NCBI RefSeq assembly: GCF_027587195.1
Contig: NZ_JAPDDP010000031.1
Location: 1-64,000 of the forward strand
Reading direction: 5' to 3'
Source of the DNA: Solirubrobacter phytolaccae
GTDB lineage: Bacteria; Actinomycetota; Thermoleophilia; Solirubrobacterales; Solirubrobacteraceae
Length of the DNA: 64,000 bases
The translations under genes and the position numbers were made by a program. Every line of letters begins with the position of its first letter. Positions within the stretch are counted from its first letter, which is position 1. Positions 16,728-25,644 of the stretch are shown in pieces. Below the pieces are notes generated by a model. That model made no database searches and was not told the origin of the DNA. It saw nothing but the letters and a program-made list of their open reading frames with translations.

Positions 16728-17428
16728 GCACCCCGGAGCACGCCGTCTGGCACGACGTCGAGTGCGGCCGCTACCTGGCCGACATGGCGCTGTGGGAGGA
16801 GCTGGCGAGCGAGGCCGAGCGCACGCTCGACATCGGCGCGGGAACGGGCCGCGTGACGCTCCGGCTCGTTGCGGCCGGCCACGACGTGACCGCGCTCGAC
16901 ATCGACGCCGGGTTGCTCGCCGAGCTGCAGCGCCGGGCGAAGACGCCGGTCGCGACCATCACCGCGGACGCGTCCGACTTCACCACCGACGGCCAGTTCG
17001 ACCTGATCGCCGTCCCGATGCAGACCGTCCAGCTGCTCACGGACCGCGACGGCTTCTTCGCGTCCGTCCGCCGCGCGCTCGCCCCCGGCGGACGCCTCGC
17101 GATCGCCATCGCCACCGAGCTCGAGCCCTACGACGGCTCGCCGCCGCTGCCCGCGCCGGACATCGGCCACGACGACGGCTGGACCTACATCTCCCAGCCC
17201 GTCGCGATCCGCGTCGACGAGGAGCGCGCGTCGATCGAGCGCGTGCGCCAGCGCGTCAGTCCCGAGCAGGAGCGGATCACGACCGAGGACCTGATCGAGC
17301 TGCACGTCGTCACCCCGGGCGAGCTCGCCGAAGAGGCCGCCGAGCACGGCCTGGAGGCCGAGGAGCTGCGCCACATCCCCGAGACGCTCGAGCACGTCGC
17401 CAGTCAGGTGGTGCTGTTCCGTGGCTGA
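16724..17428 (+). CDS. Class I SAM-dependent methyltransferase
   Basis: A 234-residue Rossmann-fold methyltransferase. Motif I is LDIGAGTGRVTLRL, followed by an acidic residue in VTALDIDAGLL that binds the ribose of SAM, then FDLIAVPMQTVQLL (motif IV) and LAPGGRLAIAIA (motif VI). The C-terminal third is acidic and holds no domain I can name. It lies between murT and gatD, overlapping both by 4 and 8 bp, so it is co-translated with a peptidoglycan-amidating complex. The substrate is unknown. The position suggests a cell-wall precursor or related lipid, but that is guesswork. Confidence 0.88.
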   Translation: MSTPEHAVWHDVECGRYLADMALWEELASEAERTLDIGAGTGRVTLRLVAAGHDVTALDIDAGLLAELQRRAKTPVATITADASDFTTDGQFDLIAVPMQTVQLLTDRDGFFASVRRALAPGGRLAIAIATELEPYDGSPPLPAPDIGHDDGWTYISQPVAIRVDEERASIERVRQRVSPEQERITTEDLIELHVVTPGELAEEAAEHGLEAEELRHIPETLEHVASQVVLFRG

Positions 17429-18161
17429 CGTGTTGCGCGTCTGCGCGCTCTATCCCGACCTGATGAACATCTACGCCGACCGCGGCAACCTGCAGCTGCT
17501 GCGCAAGCGCTGCGAGTGGCGCGGGCTCGGCTTCGAGCTGAGCGGCGTCGGCCTCGACGACCCGCTCGATCCCGACGCGCACGACCTGTTTTACGTGGGC
17601 GGCGGTCAGGACCGCGACCAGGCCCTGTGCGCCGAGGACATGGCGACGAACAAGCGCGACGCGCTGCACAAGGCGGCCGACGACGGCAAGGTCATCTTCG
17701 CCGTGTGCGGCGGCTACCAGCTGCTCGGCCACAGCTACGACCTCGACGGCACCAAGCTCCCGGGCGTCGGCCTGGTCGACCTGGAGACCGTGCGCGAGGA
17801 AGGCCCGCGCCTGATCGGCAACGTCGCGATCGAGGTGACGCTGGACGACACGCCCCAGGTGCTCGCCGGCTTCGAGAACCACGGCGGCCGGACCCGTCTG
17901 GGAGCGGACACGCGCCCGCTCGGCCGCGTCCTGAAGGGCCACGGCAACGACGGCCGCAGCGGCTTCGAGGGCGCTCGCGGCGGCGCGCGCGGCACCGTCG
18001 TGGGCACCTACCTGCACGGCCCGCTGCTGCCCAAGAACGCGTGGTTCGCGGACTGGCTGACGGCAACGGCCCTGCACCGGACGGTAAGTGAGCTCGGAGT
18101 ACTCGACGATCGCCTGGAGGACGCCGCGCACGCCGCGGCCCGGCGTGCCGCCGGTATCTGA
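17421..18161 (+). CDS. gatD: Lipid II isoglutaminyl synthase, GatD glutamine amidotransferase subunit
   Basis: A 246-residue class I glutamine amidotransferase of the CobB/CobQ-like type. The nucleophile elbow is IFAVCGGYQLLG (Cys96), and the catalytic His lies in GTYLHGPLLPK. The N-terminus (CALYPDLMNIYADRGN) and FYVGGGQDRDQ are typical of GatD. It releases ammonia from glutamine and channels it to MurT. Its GTG start overlaps the end of the methyltransferase gene by 8 bp. Unlike most genomes, murT and gatD are not directly adjacent here. Confidence 0.93.
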   Translation: MADVLRVCALYPDLMNIYADRGNLQLLRKRCEWRGLGFELSGVGLDDPLDPDAHDLFYVGGGQDRDQALCAEDMATNKRDALHKAADDGKVIFAVCGGYQLLGHSYDLDGTKLPGVGLVDLETVREEGPRLIGNVAIEVTLDDTPQVLAGFENHGGRTRLGADTRPLGRVLKGHGNDGRSGFEGARGGARGTVVGTYLHGPLLPKNAWFADWLTATALHRTVSELGVLDDRLEDAAHAAARRAAGI

Positions 18162-18206
18162 CCGGGTAGAGTCCCGCATTCCCCTTCCCCTTTTCGGGAT
18201 TTCCTC

Positions 18207-19208
18207 TTGTCATCGATCAACTCCGCCCAATCCGAGGGGCCGTCCGGCTACCGCCAAGCCGTCGAGCTGGAGTTCGCCGAGGCGACCAAGCGGTATCCGG
18301 GCACCGACAGCGCCGCCGTCGACGGCCTGAGCCTCACGGTCCCCGCCGGCGAGATCTGCGTCCTCGTCGGCCCGTCCGGCTGCGGCAAGACCACAGCGAT
18401 GCGGATGGTCAACCGGATGATCGACATCTCCGATGGCGACATCCTCGTCGGCGGGAAGAGCGTCAAGCACCGCAACGCGGACGAGCTGCGGCGCGAGATC
18501 GGCTACGTGATCCAGCAGATCGGCCTGTTCCCGCACCGGACGATCGCCGACAACATCGCCACCGTCCCGCGGCTGCTCGGCTGGAGCAAGGCCAAGATCA
18601 ACGACCGCGTGCACGAGCTGCTGGAGCTGATCGGGCTCCCCTCGGAGATGGCCACCCGCTACCCGACGCAGCTCTCCGGCGGCCAGCGCCAGCGCGTCGG
18701 CGTGGCCCGCGCGCTCGCCGCGGACCCGCCGCTGATGCTGATGGACGAGCCGTTCGGCGCGATCGACCCGATCAACCGCGAGCGCCTCCAGAGCGAGTTC
18801 CTGCGCCTGCAGGCCGAGATCCGTAAGACGATCGTCTTCGTCACCCACGACATCGACGAGGCGATCCGGATGGGCGACAAGATCGCGATCCTGCAGGTCG
18901 GCGGCAAGCTCGCCCAGTACGCGAGCCCGTCCGAGATCCTGCTGCACCCGGCGAACGCCTTCGTGGAGGACTTCGTGGGCGCCGACCGCGCGCTCAAGCG
19001 GCTGGCGTTGCTGCGCGTGAGCGACATCCCGCGCGACCAGCTCGGCACCGCCAACGGCGGCCCGGAGATCGCGCACGACACGATCCTGCGCGACGCGCTC
19101 TCGGACCTGCTCCAGCACGGCGAGCTCCACGGCCGCGTCGTGGACGAGCACGGCACCGCGATCGGGTCGCTCACCGTCGAGACGCTCGCGAGGTTGGCGA
19201 AGGCGTGA
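18207..19208 (+). CDS. Glycine betaine/choline-type ABC transporter ATP-binding protein
   Basis: A 333-residue ABC ATPase of the OpuCA/ProV group. Walker A is GPSGCGKTTAMRMV, the Q-loop is VIQQIGLFPH, the signature is QLSGGQRQRVGVARAL, Walker B is LLMLMDEPFGAIDP-like (PPLMLMDEPFGAID) and the H-loop is VFVTHDIDEA. After about residue 245 there is an extra C-terminal domain, a partial CBS-like part that in this family senses osmotic or ionic conditions. The proposed start is TTG at 18207, for lack of ATG or GTG upstream of the conserved domain. The gene overlaps the first permease by 4 bp. Confidence 0.92.
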   Translation: MSSINSAQSEGPSGYRQAVELEFAEATKRYPGTDSAAVDGLSLTVPAGEICVLVGPSGCGKTTAMRMVNRMIDISDGDILVGGKSVKHRNADELRREIGYVIQQIGLFPHRTIADNIATVPRLLGWSKAKINDRVHELLELIGLPSEMATRYPTQLSGGQRQRVGVARALAADPPLMLMDEPFGAIDPINRERLQSEFLRLQAEIRKTIVFVTHDIDEAIRMGDKIAILQVGGKLAQYASPSEILLHPANAFVEDFVGADRALKRLALLRVSDIPRDQLGTANGGPEIAHDTILRDALSDLLQHGELHGRVVDEHGTAIGSLTVETLARLAKA

Positions 19209-19915
19209 GCCTGGCCCTGTTCGCCCAGCTCGAGCTCCGCGACCGCGAGAACCAACCGCCGTCGTGCGTGGAGCGCAACGGGTTCTGCCCGGACTGGATC
19301 GCGGACAACTGGGAGCGGTACAAGACGCCGCTGATCGAGCACATCGAGTTGACGTTGATCAGCGTCGCGATCGGGTTCGTGATCGCGTTCAGCCTGGCGC
19401 TGATCGCGCACCGCCGGCGCTGGCTGATCCCGCCGATCACCCAGATCACCGGGATCCTCTACACGCTGCCGAGCGTCGCCCTGTTCTTCCTGCTGCTGCC
19501 GCTCACCGGGCGCGGCAAGACGACGGCGATCATCGCGCTCGTCGCCTACAGCCTGCTGATCATCTTCCGCAACGTCATCACGGGGCTGGACGAGGTGCCG
19601 GAGGAGGCGCGTGACGCCGGCCGCGGCATGGGCCTGACGCCGCGCCAGCTGCTGTGGCGCGTGGAGCTGCCGCTCGCGCTGCCGGCGATCATGGCCGGGC
19701 TGCGGATCGCGGTCACGACGACCGTCGGCCTGACCGCGCTCGTGTTCCTGGCCGGCGCCGGCGGGCTCGGGGAGGCGATCTTCGCCGACACCCAGTTCCG
19801 CTCGAACGTCGTCGTCGCGGGCGGGCTGTGCGTGGTGCTCGCGGTCGTGCTCGACCTGACCGTGCTCGGCGTCCAGAAGCTGATCACGCCGTGGACGCGC
19901 GGGGTGGCGACATGA
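19205..19915 (+). CDS. Compatible-solute ABC transporter permease 1 (OpuCB-like)
   Basis: A 236-residue inner-membrane permease with six predicted membrane segments after a hydrophilic N-terminus of about 35 residues. The coupling loop has DEVPEEARDAGRGMGLTPRQ with ELPLALPAIMAGLRIA, the EAA motif of binding-protein-dependent transporters. It starts with GTG inside the ATPase stop and ends inside the start of the second permease. Two different permeases next to one ATPase is the OpuB/OpuC arrangement for choline, glycine betaine, carnitine or similar solutes. Confidence 0.9.
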   Translation: MSLALFAQLELRDRENQPPSCVERNGFCPDWIADNWERYKTPLIEHIELTLISVAIGFVIAFSLALIAHRRRWLIPPITQITGILYTLPSVALFFLLLPLTGRGKTTAIIALVAYSLLIIFRNVITGLDEVPEEARDAGRGMGLTPRQLLWRVELPLALPAIMAGLRIAVTTTVGLTALVFLAGAGGLGEAIFADTQFRSNVVVAGGLCVVLAVVLDLTVLGVQKLITPWTRGVAT

Positions 19916-20682
19916 GTGCGACCTTCGCCGCCCTGGGCGAGTTCGGCGACGCGATCTCGTTCATCTTCACCGAGCGCGAGAACCAGCGCGGCTCGCCGGT
20001 CGGCGGCGCGGAGAACCTGCCGCTGCTGTGGGAGCACCTGAAGCTCACCGCCGCGGCCATGGCGCTCGCGCTCGTCATCGCGCTGCCGCTCGGGCTCGTC
20101 CTGGGCCACACGGGCCGCTTCTCGTTCCTGGCCATCAGCACCTCGAACGTCGGCCGCGCCGTGCCCAGCGTCGCGCTGATCGCGCTGTTCATCGCGTTCT
20201 TCCCGCGCAGCCCCGAGTTCCTGAACGTCACGCTCGCGCTGGCGCTGCTGGCGATCCCGCCGATCCTGACCAACGCCTACGTCGGCGTGCGCCAGACCGA
20301 CCGCGACGCGGTGGACGCCGCCCGCGGGATGGGGCTGAGCGGCGCGCAGATCATCCGTCAGATCGAGCTCCCGCTCGCGTTGCCGCTGATCTTCGGCGGC
20401 ATCAAGACGTCGACGGTCAACGTGATCGCGACCGCCACGATCGCGCCGCTGGTCGGCGTGGTCACGCTCGGCGACCCGCTGGTCGCCGCGTCCGTGTACG
20501 GGCGCGAGGGCCAGATCGGCGCCTCGATCATCGTCGCCGTGCTGGCGATCCTCGCGGAGGTCGGCCTGTCGGCCGTCCAGCGCGCGGTGACGCCCGACGG
20601 CATCAAGCTTGCGCGCGGTCCAGAAGACCGCGCACGCACCCGCTTCGGTCTTTCTAAGAGGAGGATTCAGACCGCACCATGA
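19912..20682 (+). CDS. Compatible-solute ABC transporter permease 2 (OpuCD-like)
   Basis: A 256-residue permease with about six membrane segments. The EAA loop reads VDAARGMGLSGAQIIRQIEL followed by PLALPLIFGGIKTS. The N-terminal 40 residues include a FTERENQRGSP segment that echoes RDRENQPPS of permease 1, so the two are probably diverged duplicates. The C-terminus has a basic tail of about 30 residues that extends to the start of the solute-binding gene, overlapping it by 4 bp. Confidence 0.9.
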   Translation: MSATFAALGEFGDAISFIFTERENQRGSPVGGAENLPLLWEHLKLTAAAMALALVIALPLGLVLGHTGRFSFLAISTSNVGRAVPSVALIALFIAFFPRSPEFLNVTLALALLAIPPILTNAYVGVRQTDRDAVDAARGMGLSGAQIIRQIELPLALPLIFGGIKTSTVNVIATATIAPLVGVVTLGDPLVAASVYGREGQIGASIIVAVLAILAEVGLSAVQRAVTPDGIKLARGPEDRARTRFGLSKRRIQTAP

Positions 20683-21665
20683 GACGTGCCCCCTACCTAC
20701 TCGCGACCGCTTTCGCCTCGCTCGCCCTCGGCCTCGCCGCCTGTGGCGACGAGGAGGAGCCGGCGCCCGCCACCGAGACGGAGGCCACCCCGTCGGCCAC
20801 CGCGGAGGCCAGTGGCCAGATCACGAGCAACCCCGACAACGCGAAGATCACGCTGACGATCGGGTCCAAGAACTTCACCGAGCAGAAGGTGCTCGGCGAG
20901 ATCTACGCCCAGGGCCTCGCGGCCGCGGGCTACACCACCAAGACCGACCTGAACCTGGGCGACCAGGACGCCGCGCTCGCGGCGCTGAAGGGCGGCGAGA
21001 TCTCCGCCTACCCGGAGTACACCGGCACGGCGCTGACGGTGTTCTTCAAGAAGGACGCCGGGGACCTGCCGAAGGATCCGCAGGCCGCCTACGAGGAGGT
21101 CAAGGCCGACTTCGAGAAGGAAGGCCTCACGGCGTTCCCGCCGACGCCGTTCACCTCGTCCAACGAGGTCGCGGTGACCAAGGAGACGGCCGAGAAGTAC
21201 AACCTCACGAACATCTCCGACCTGTCCGCGGTGGCCGGCGACCTGACGCTCTACGGCACGTCCGAGTGCCGCAAGCGCATGGACTGCCTGCTCGGGCTCG
21301 AGGAGATCTACGGGCTGAAGTTCAAGAAGTTCACGCCGGTCTCCCCCGACCAGCGTCACGAGGTGCTGTCCTCGGGCCGCGCCGACGTGTCGATCGTCTA
21401 CACGACCGACCCGCAGATCAAGCGCAACGGCGAGGTCCTGCTCGAGGACGACAAGGGCATGTTCCCGCCGTACAACCCGGTGCTGGTTATGAAGGCCGAG
21501 ACGGCCGAGCAGGCCGGCCCGGACCTGGCGAAGACGATCGACCTGATCCAGAAGCCGTTGACCGACGACGCGATGCAGGAGCTCGACGCGCGCGTCGACC
21601 TCGACAAGAAGGACCCGGCCGAGGTCGCCAAGGAGTACCTGGCCGAGACCGGCCTGGTCAAGTAG
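20679..21665 (+). CDS. Compatible-solute ABC transporter substrate-binding lipoprotein (OpuCC/ProX-like)
   Basis: A 328-residue lipoprotein. The signal ends LALGLAAC, with the lipidated Cys at residue 22, then a Glu/Pro/Thr linker. The type II periplasmic-binding fold starts ITLTIGSKNFTEQKVLGEIY, the hallmark of the QAT (quaternary amine) binding family, and has ISAYPEYTGTAL for the ligand pocket. It captures the osmolyte and delivers it to the two permeases. An AAGAGGAGGA lies 13 nt before the ATG, further than usual. It is the last gene of the operon and converges on the GGDEF-EAL gene with an 8-bp overlap. Confidence 0.93.
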   Translation: MRRAPYLLATAFASLALGLAACGDEEEPAPATETEATPSATAEASGQITSNPDNAKITLTIGSKNFTEQKVLGEIYAQGLAAAGYTTKTDLNLGDQDAALAALKGGEISAYPEYTGTALTVFFKKDAGDLPKDPQAAYEEVKADFEKEGLTAFPPTPFTSSNEVAVTKETAEKYNLTNISDLSAVAGDLTLYGTSECRKRMDCLLGLEEIYGLKFKKFTPVSPDQRHEVLSSGRADVSIVYTTDPQIKRNGEVLLEDDKGMFPPYNPVLVMKAETAEQAGPDLAKTIDLIQKPLTDDAMQELDARVDLDKKDPAEVAKEYLAETGLVK

Positions 21666-23655
21666 GCGCCGAAGCCAGCTGCTGCAGCACCTGCTCGGGC
21701 GGCGAGGGCCGTCCGAGCAGGTAGCCCTGCACGAACCCGCACCCCGAGGCGCGCAGCAGCTCGAGCTGATCCTCGGTCTCGACGCCCTCGGCGACGACGT
21801 TCAGGTCCGCCGCGCGGCCGATCGACACCGCCGCCTCGATGATCCGGCGGTCGCGCTCGCCGGTGTAGCGGGCGACGAAGCCGCGGTCGAGCTTGATCGC
21901 GTTCAGCGGCAGCCGCGCGAGCCGCGTGAGGCTCGAGTAGCCCGTGCCGAAGTCGTCGAGCGAGATGTACATGCCGTGCTGGGAGAGCTGTTCGAGGCCG
22001 CCGATCGCGGCGTCGCCGCCCTCCATCAGGGTCGTCTCGGTGATCTCCAGCCCGATCCGCTCGGGGGAGGTGCCGGTGCTCGCGAGCGTGTCGGCGATCC
22101 GCTCCGGGAAGCCCTCCTCCCCCAGCTCACGGGCCGCGACGTTGACGCTGATCCGGATGCCCTCCGGGAACAGACGCGACTCGATGCAGGCGCGGCGCAG
22201 CACCCAGCGGCCGATGTCGGAGATGAGCTGCGCGTCCTGCTCGGCGACCGGCAGGAACCGGCCCGGGGCGAGCAGGCCCTCCTCCGGGTGCTGCCAGCGC
22301 ACGAGCGCCTCGAGCGCGACCGTGCGCTGCGGGTCGAGCTGCACGATCGGCTGGTAGACGAGCCGCAGCTCGTCCTTGAGGATCGCGCGGCGCAGGCCGT
22401 CCTCGGTGCGCAGGCGGTCGCGCAGGCGGCCTTCCATCGCGCGGTCGAAGATCTCGAACGTGTTGCCGCCGCGCGCCTTGACGCGCTCGACGGCCGCGTC
22501 CGCGCCCTGGATCAGGTCGGCGGCGTCGTGGCCGGGCTCCTCGATCGCAATCCCGATCGACGCGGTGATCTGGCTTCCGGTCTGCAGCGGCGCGCGGAAC
22601 GTGCGCGACAGCCGCGCGGCGAGGTCGGCGGCCTCGCGCTCGTCGGCGCACTCGGCGAGCACCGCGAACTCGTCGCCACCCATGCGGGCGAGCGGCTCGG
22701 CGACGTCGAGCACCTGGTGCAGCCGGGTCGAGACCTCGATCAGCACGTTGTCGCCCGCTTCGTGGCCGTGCGTGTCGTTGACGGCGCGGAAGCGGTCCAG
22801 GCCGAGCAGGAAGACGGCGACGCGGTCACGCTGGGGCCGCTGGAGCGCCTGCTGGAGCCGTTCTTGGAAGAGCAGCCGGTTCGGGAGCCCGGTGAGCGGG
22901 TCGTGCAGGGCCAGGTGGGCGAGCCGGTCCTGCAGGCGCCGGGCCTCGGTGATGTCGGTGAGCGAGACGACGACGCCGCCGACCTCGCCGTTCGCCCCGG
23001 TGCGCAACGGTGAGTAGTTCGCGGAGATCGCGACCATCGCGCCGTCGGGACGCGTGATCTGCTGCTGGACGTCGCGGGTGGTCTCGCCGCGCATCATGGC
23101 CCGCGCTCCGGGGCTGGTCTCGTCCTGCGCGAGCGGATCGCCGTTCATGTCGCGCAGGGAGATCAGCTCCCACCAGCCCGCGTCGCCGACCAGGCGCTCG
23201 CGCGGGATGCCGAGGATCTCGAGCGCGGCGGGGTTGACGTCGACGACACGGCCGGTGTCGTCGATCGCCATCAGCCCGGACTCGACGGTGGCGAGCACGG
23301 CGCGCAGCCGTTCCTCGCTGACGCGCAGCGCGGTCACGTCCTCGGTGTGGGCGAGGATCCGGTCGTCGCCGATCGAGACGAAGCTCACGTGCAGCCGCCG
23401 CTGGACGCCGTCGGCGCCGGTGGCATAGCCGAGCTCGCGCTGCACCGCCTCGCCGGTCGTGCGCACGCGTTCGAGGTCGCCCGCGATCTCCGGCCGATCG
23501 GGGAAGACGTCGGTGACCGGACGCCCGATGAACGCGCTCAGGCGCTCGCCCGTCATCTCGAACGCGGCGCGGTTGGCGCGTTCGAGCGTGAACGTGCCGT
23601 CGCTGCAGTGCCACACGTAGCAAGGCACCGGAATTCCGTCGAACTGTGCCTGCAT
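21658..23655 (-). CDS. PAS-GGDEF-EAL cyclic-di-GMP signalling protein
   Basis: A 665-residue cytoplasmic protein with two PAS domains (about residues 1-120 and 125-250), a GGDEF domain (about 255-410) and an EAL domain (about 420-665). The cyclase signature GGDEF is intact in LARMGGDEFAVLA, but no RxxD inhibitory site precedes it. The EAL domain keeps EALVRW, SVNVAARE, ITETTL, LDDFGTGYSS, the Lys in AIKLDRGF and AEGVETEDQ, so phosphodiesterase activity is expected. Net activity cannot be read from sequence. The ATG at 23655 has an AGGGA 12 nt upstream and begins at the first PAS domain. No membrane segment is seen. Confidence 0.9.
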   Translation of the reverse strand: MQAQFDGIPVPCYVWHCSDGTFTLERANRAAFEMTGERLSAFIGRPVTDVFPDRPEIAGDLERVRTTGEAVQRELGYATGADGVQRRLHVSFVSIGDDRILAHTEDVTALRVSEERLRAVLATVESGLMAIDDTGRVVDVNPAALEILGIPRERLVGDAGWWELISLRDMNGDPLAQDETSPGARAMMRGETTRDVQQQITRPDGAMVAISANYSPLRTGANGEVGGVVVSLTDITEARRLQDRLAHLALHDPLTGLPNRLLFQERLQQALQRPQRDRVAVFLLGLDRFRAVNDTHGHEAGDNVLIEVSTRLHQVLDVAEPLARMGGDEFAVLAECADEREAADLAARLSRTFRAPLQTGSQITASIGIAIEEPGHDAADLIQGADAAVERVKARGGNTFEIFDRAMEGRLRDRLRTEDGLRRAILKDELRLVYQPIVQLDPQRTVALEALVRWQHPEEGLLAPGRFLPVAEQDAQLISDIGRWVLRRACIESRLFPEGIRISVNVAARELGEEGFPERIADTLASTGTSPERIGLEITETTLMEGGDAAIGGLEQLSQHGMYISLDDFGTGYSSLTRLARLPLNAIKLDRGFVARYTGERDRRIIEAAVSIGRAADLNVVAEGVETEDQLELLRASGCGFVQGYLLGRPSPPEQVLQQLASAPT

Positions 23656-23776
23656 GAGATCGCTTTCCCTGGACACTGACGAAACCAATGAGTACCCGTC
23701 CAGATCGGATCTAGACGTCCGGGTGGTGACCTGGTCCGTCATATTCGATGGAGTGAGATCTGGGAACAACGTCGTC

Positions 23777-24430
23777 ATGGACGCCTTCGACATCCCCCGT
23801 CTGCGCGGGGTCACGCATGCCTACGCGTTCTTCTTCGCGGTCGTCGCGGCTGCGCTGCTCATCGTCTTCACGCCCGGTGGCGAGCCGCGGATGGCCGCCA
23901 CGGTGTACGGAGTTGGCCTGTGCGCGCTCTTCGGCGGCAGTGGCCTCTACCACCGCTGGCGCTGGAATCCGAGCTGGCGGCCATGGCTGCGGCGGATCGA
24001 CCACTCGACGATCTACCTCTTCATCGCCGCCTCCTACACGCCGGTCGGGTGGCTGGTGCTCAGCGGTGCGACCCAGTGGATCGTGCTGATCACCGTCTGG
24101 GCGGGCGCGATCGCGGGCGTGACGCTCTCGGTCGCCTGGATCAACGCGCCGCGGGCGCTGTGCGCGCTCTGCTACGTGGCGCTCGGCTGGGTCGCCGTGC
24201 TGGCGTTCCCGCAGCTGCACGCGGAGCTGCCGACGATCGCGCTGGTCCTCGTCGCGCTCGGCGGCGTGCTCTACACGATCGGCGCGGTCATCTTCGCGCT
24301 CGGGCGCCCGAACCCGTGGCCGAAGGTGTTCGGCTTCCACGAGATCTTCCACGTGTTCGTGATCCTCGCCGCGGTGACGCACTTCGTCGCCATGGCCGGG
24401 TGGATCGTGCCGTCCGGGCTCGACGCTTAG
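23777..24430 (+). CDS. Hemolysin III / PAQR-family membrane protein
   Basis: A 217-residue protein with seven membrane segments of the HlyIII (TrhA/YqfA, PAQR) family. Conserved features are GVTHAYAFFF at the start, the metal-site residues in FGGSGLYHRW and WRPWLRRIDHSTIYLFIAAS, and the C-terminal FGFHEIFHVFVILAAVTHF with the paired histidines. Members act in membrane lipid or energy homeostasis in bacteria, and despite the name they are not toxins. The ATG at 23777 is chosen since homology begins there, though the frame is open 120 bases further up. The gene is divergent from the GGDEF-EAL gene. Confidence 0.88.
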   Translation: MDAFDIPRLRGVTHAYAFFFAVVAAALLIVFTPGGEPRMAATVYGVGLCALFGGSGLYHRWRWNPSWRPWLRRIDHSTIYLFIAASYTPVGWLVLSGATQWIVLITVWAGAIAGVTLSVAWINAPRALCALCYVALGWVAVLAFPQLHAELPTIALVLVALGGVLYTIGAVIFALGRPNPWPKVFGFHEIFHVFVILAAVTHFVAMAGWIVPSGLDA

Positions 24431-24862
24431 ATCACCCGCATCGAAGTCCAGCTGCTGCATCCTGAAGCGCGCGTCCCGGCGCGCGGCCGCGTGGGCGACG
24501 CCGCCTACGACCTCGCCTGCGTCGAGCCGGTCACGCTCGCCCCGGGTGAGCGCGCCCTCGTGGGCACGGGCGTCGCCGTCGCGATCCCGGCGGGCCTGTG
24601 CGGCCTCGTGCTCCCGCGCTCCGGCCTGGCGATCAAGCACGGCATCGCGTGCGTGAACGCGCCGGGCCTGATCGACCCGAACTACCGCGGCGAGGTGAAG
24701 GTGATCCTCATCAACCACGGCGAGGAGCCGTGGAGCGCCGCAGCGGGTGACCGGATCGCCCAGCTGCTGCTGGTGGCGTTCGCCGCGCCGGAGCTGACCG
24801 TCGTGGACACGCTGCCGGACAGCGAACGCGGCGCCGGCGGGTTCGGCTCATCCGGCCGCTGA
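24431..24862 (+). CDS. dut: dUTP diphosphatase, non-standard start
   Basis: A trimeric dUTPase that removes dUTP and makes dUMP for thymidylate. All five family motifs are present: GDAAYDLAC, PRSGLAIKHG, GLIDPNYRGEVKV, GDRIAQLLL and the C-terminal RGAGGFGSSGR. The N-terminal strand IEVQLLHPEARVPARGRV also reads in frame, but a TAG at 24428 (the stop of the preceding gene) closes the frame. Between that stop and motif 1 there is no ATG, GTG or TTG before 24491. Translation probably begins at ATC (24431 or 24440) or CTG (24452), possibly by coupling to the upstream stop. A start at the GTG 24491 would lose the first beta strand. Confidence 0.85.
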   Translation: MTRIEVQLLHPEARVPARGRVGDAAYDLACVEPVTLAPGERALVGTGVAVAIPAGLCGLVLPRSGLAIKHGIACVNAPGLIDPNYRGEVKVILINHGEEPWSAAAGDRIAQLLLVAFAAPELTVVDTLPDSERGAGGFGSSGR

Positions 24863-24879
24863 CGCAGTAAAGTGGCGCA

Positions 24880-25644
24880 ATGAGTGCGACCCGTCCACTG
24901 TGGCTGCGTGTCACTGCGGCCTTGATCGTGTTCGGCGCCGCGCCGGTCACGGTGTTCGCGGCCTTCTGGACGTTCTTCTGGCTGCCGTCGCCGTTTGCCG
25001 GGATCATGGCGCTGGTCGTCCTCGCCGCGTCCGCGGTGGCCGTCTCGCCCCTGGGCCGCGGCCGCTGGGACCGCGACGCGTTCGCCGTGCAGGGCTTCTT
25101 CGTCGTGCTTCTGCTGCTCGCTTACGCCGTGGTCGCGGTGGTCGCCGCGAACGAGGCACGGGAGGCGTTTGCGTCGCGGGCTACGCACGCGACCACCGCC
25201 GCGCAGTGCGCTGCCTGGCTGGCGCTGTGCGCGGAAGCCGTGATCCTGGGCGCGCTGGTCGTGGCCACGGTGCCGGTACGCGTCTCGCGACGTGTGCTGG
25301 TCCGTGTCGTGGGCGTGCTCGCCGTGCTCGGGTTCGGGACCGCCGGTGCCGCGGCGGCGACCGCCGGGTCTGACTCGTGCGGGCGGTTCCAGTTCGACCG
25401 TGCCGCCTGGCAACGCGATCCTGTAGCCGTCGCTGACGCGCTGGCCCGCTGCGGCACGCTCGAAGGGCTGACGGAAGGCCAGCTGCGAGCGCTCCTGGTC
25501 GAGTGGCCGGGCGAGCGGTCGTGGCGCGGCCACACGCGCGACACCCTCTGGCTCGGAGACCGGTTGGCGGTGGAGTTCGGCGACGACGGCCGCGTGCGCT
25601 CCGCGAAGTTGTACACGCCGGTCGCTGAGCCATGGATGGATTGA
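24880..25644 (+). CDS. Hypothetical membrane protein, paralogue 1
   Basis: A 254-residue protein with about five hydrophobic segments in the first 165 residues, then a soluble domain of about 85 residues starting DSCGRFQFDRAAWQRDP. I recognise no named domain. The soluble part contains FDRAAW, DALARCGTLEGL and LGDRLAVEFGDDGRVRS, which line up with the next gene. It begins 17 nt after dut with an AAAGTGG upstream. It overlaps the next gene by 13 bp, so both are probably made together. The soluble domain has two cysteines (SCG and RCG) that could form a disulfide if it lies outside the membrane. Confidence 0.75.
   Translation: MSATRPLWLRVTAALIVFGAAPVTVFAAFWTFFWLPSPFAGIMALVVLAASAVAVSPLGRGRWDRDAFAVQGFFVVLLLLAYAVVAVVAANEAREAFASRATHATTAAQCAAWLALCAEAVILGALVVATVPVRVSRRVLVRVVGVLAVLGFGTAGAAAATAGSDSCGRFQFDRAAWQRDPVAVADALARCGTLEGLTEGQLRALLVEWPGERSWRGHTRDTLWLGDRLAVEFGDDGRVRSAKLYTPVAEPWMD

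Noticed and set aside
18172-18199. TCCCG/CGGGA hairpin before the osmolyte transporter as terminator or riboswitch
   Set aside because: The stem has only five pairs with an 18-nt loop and no conserved elements.
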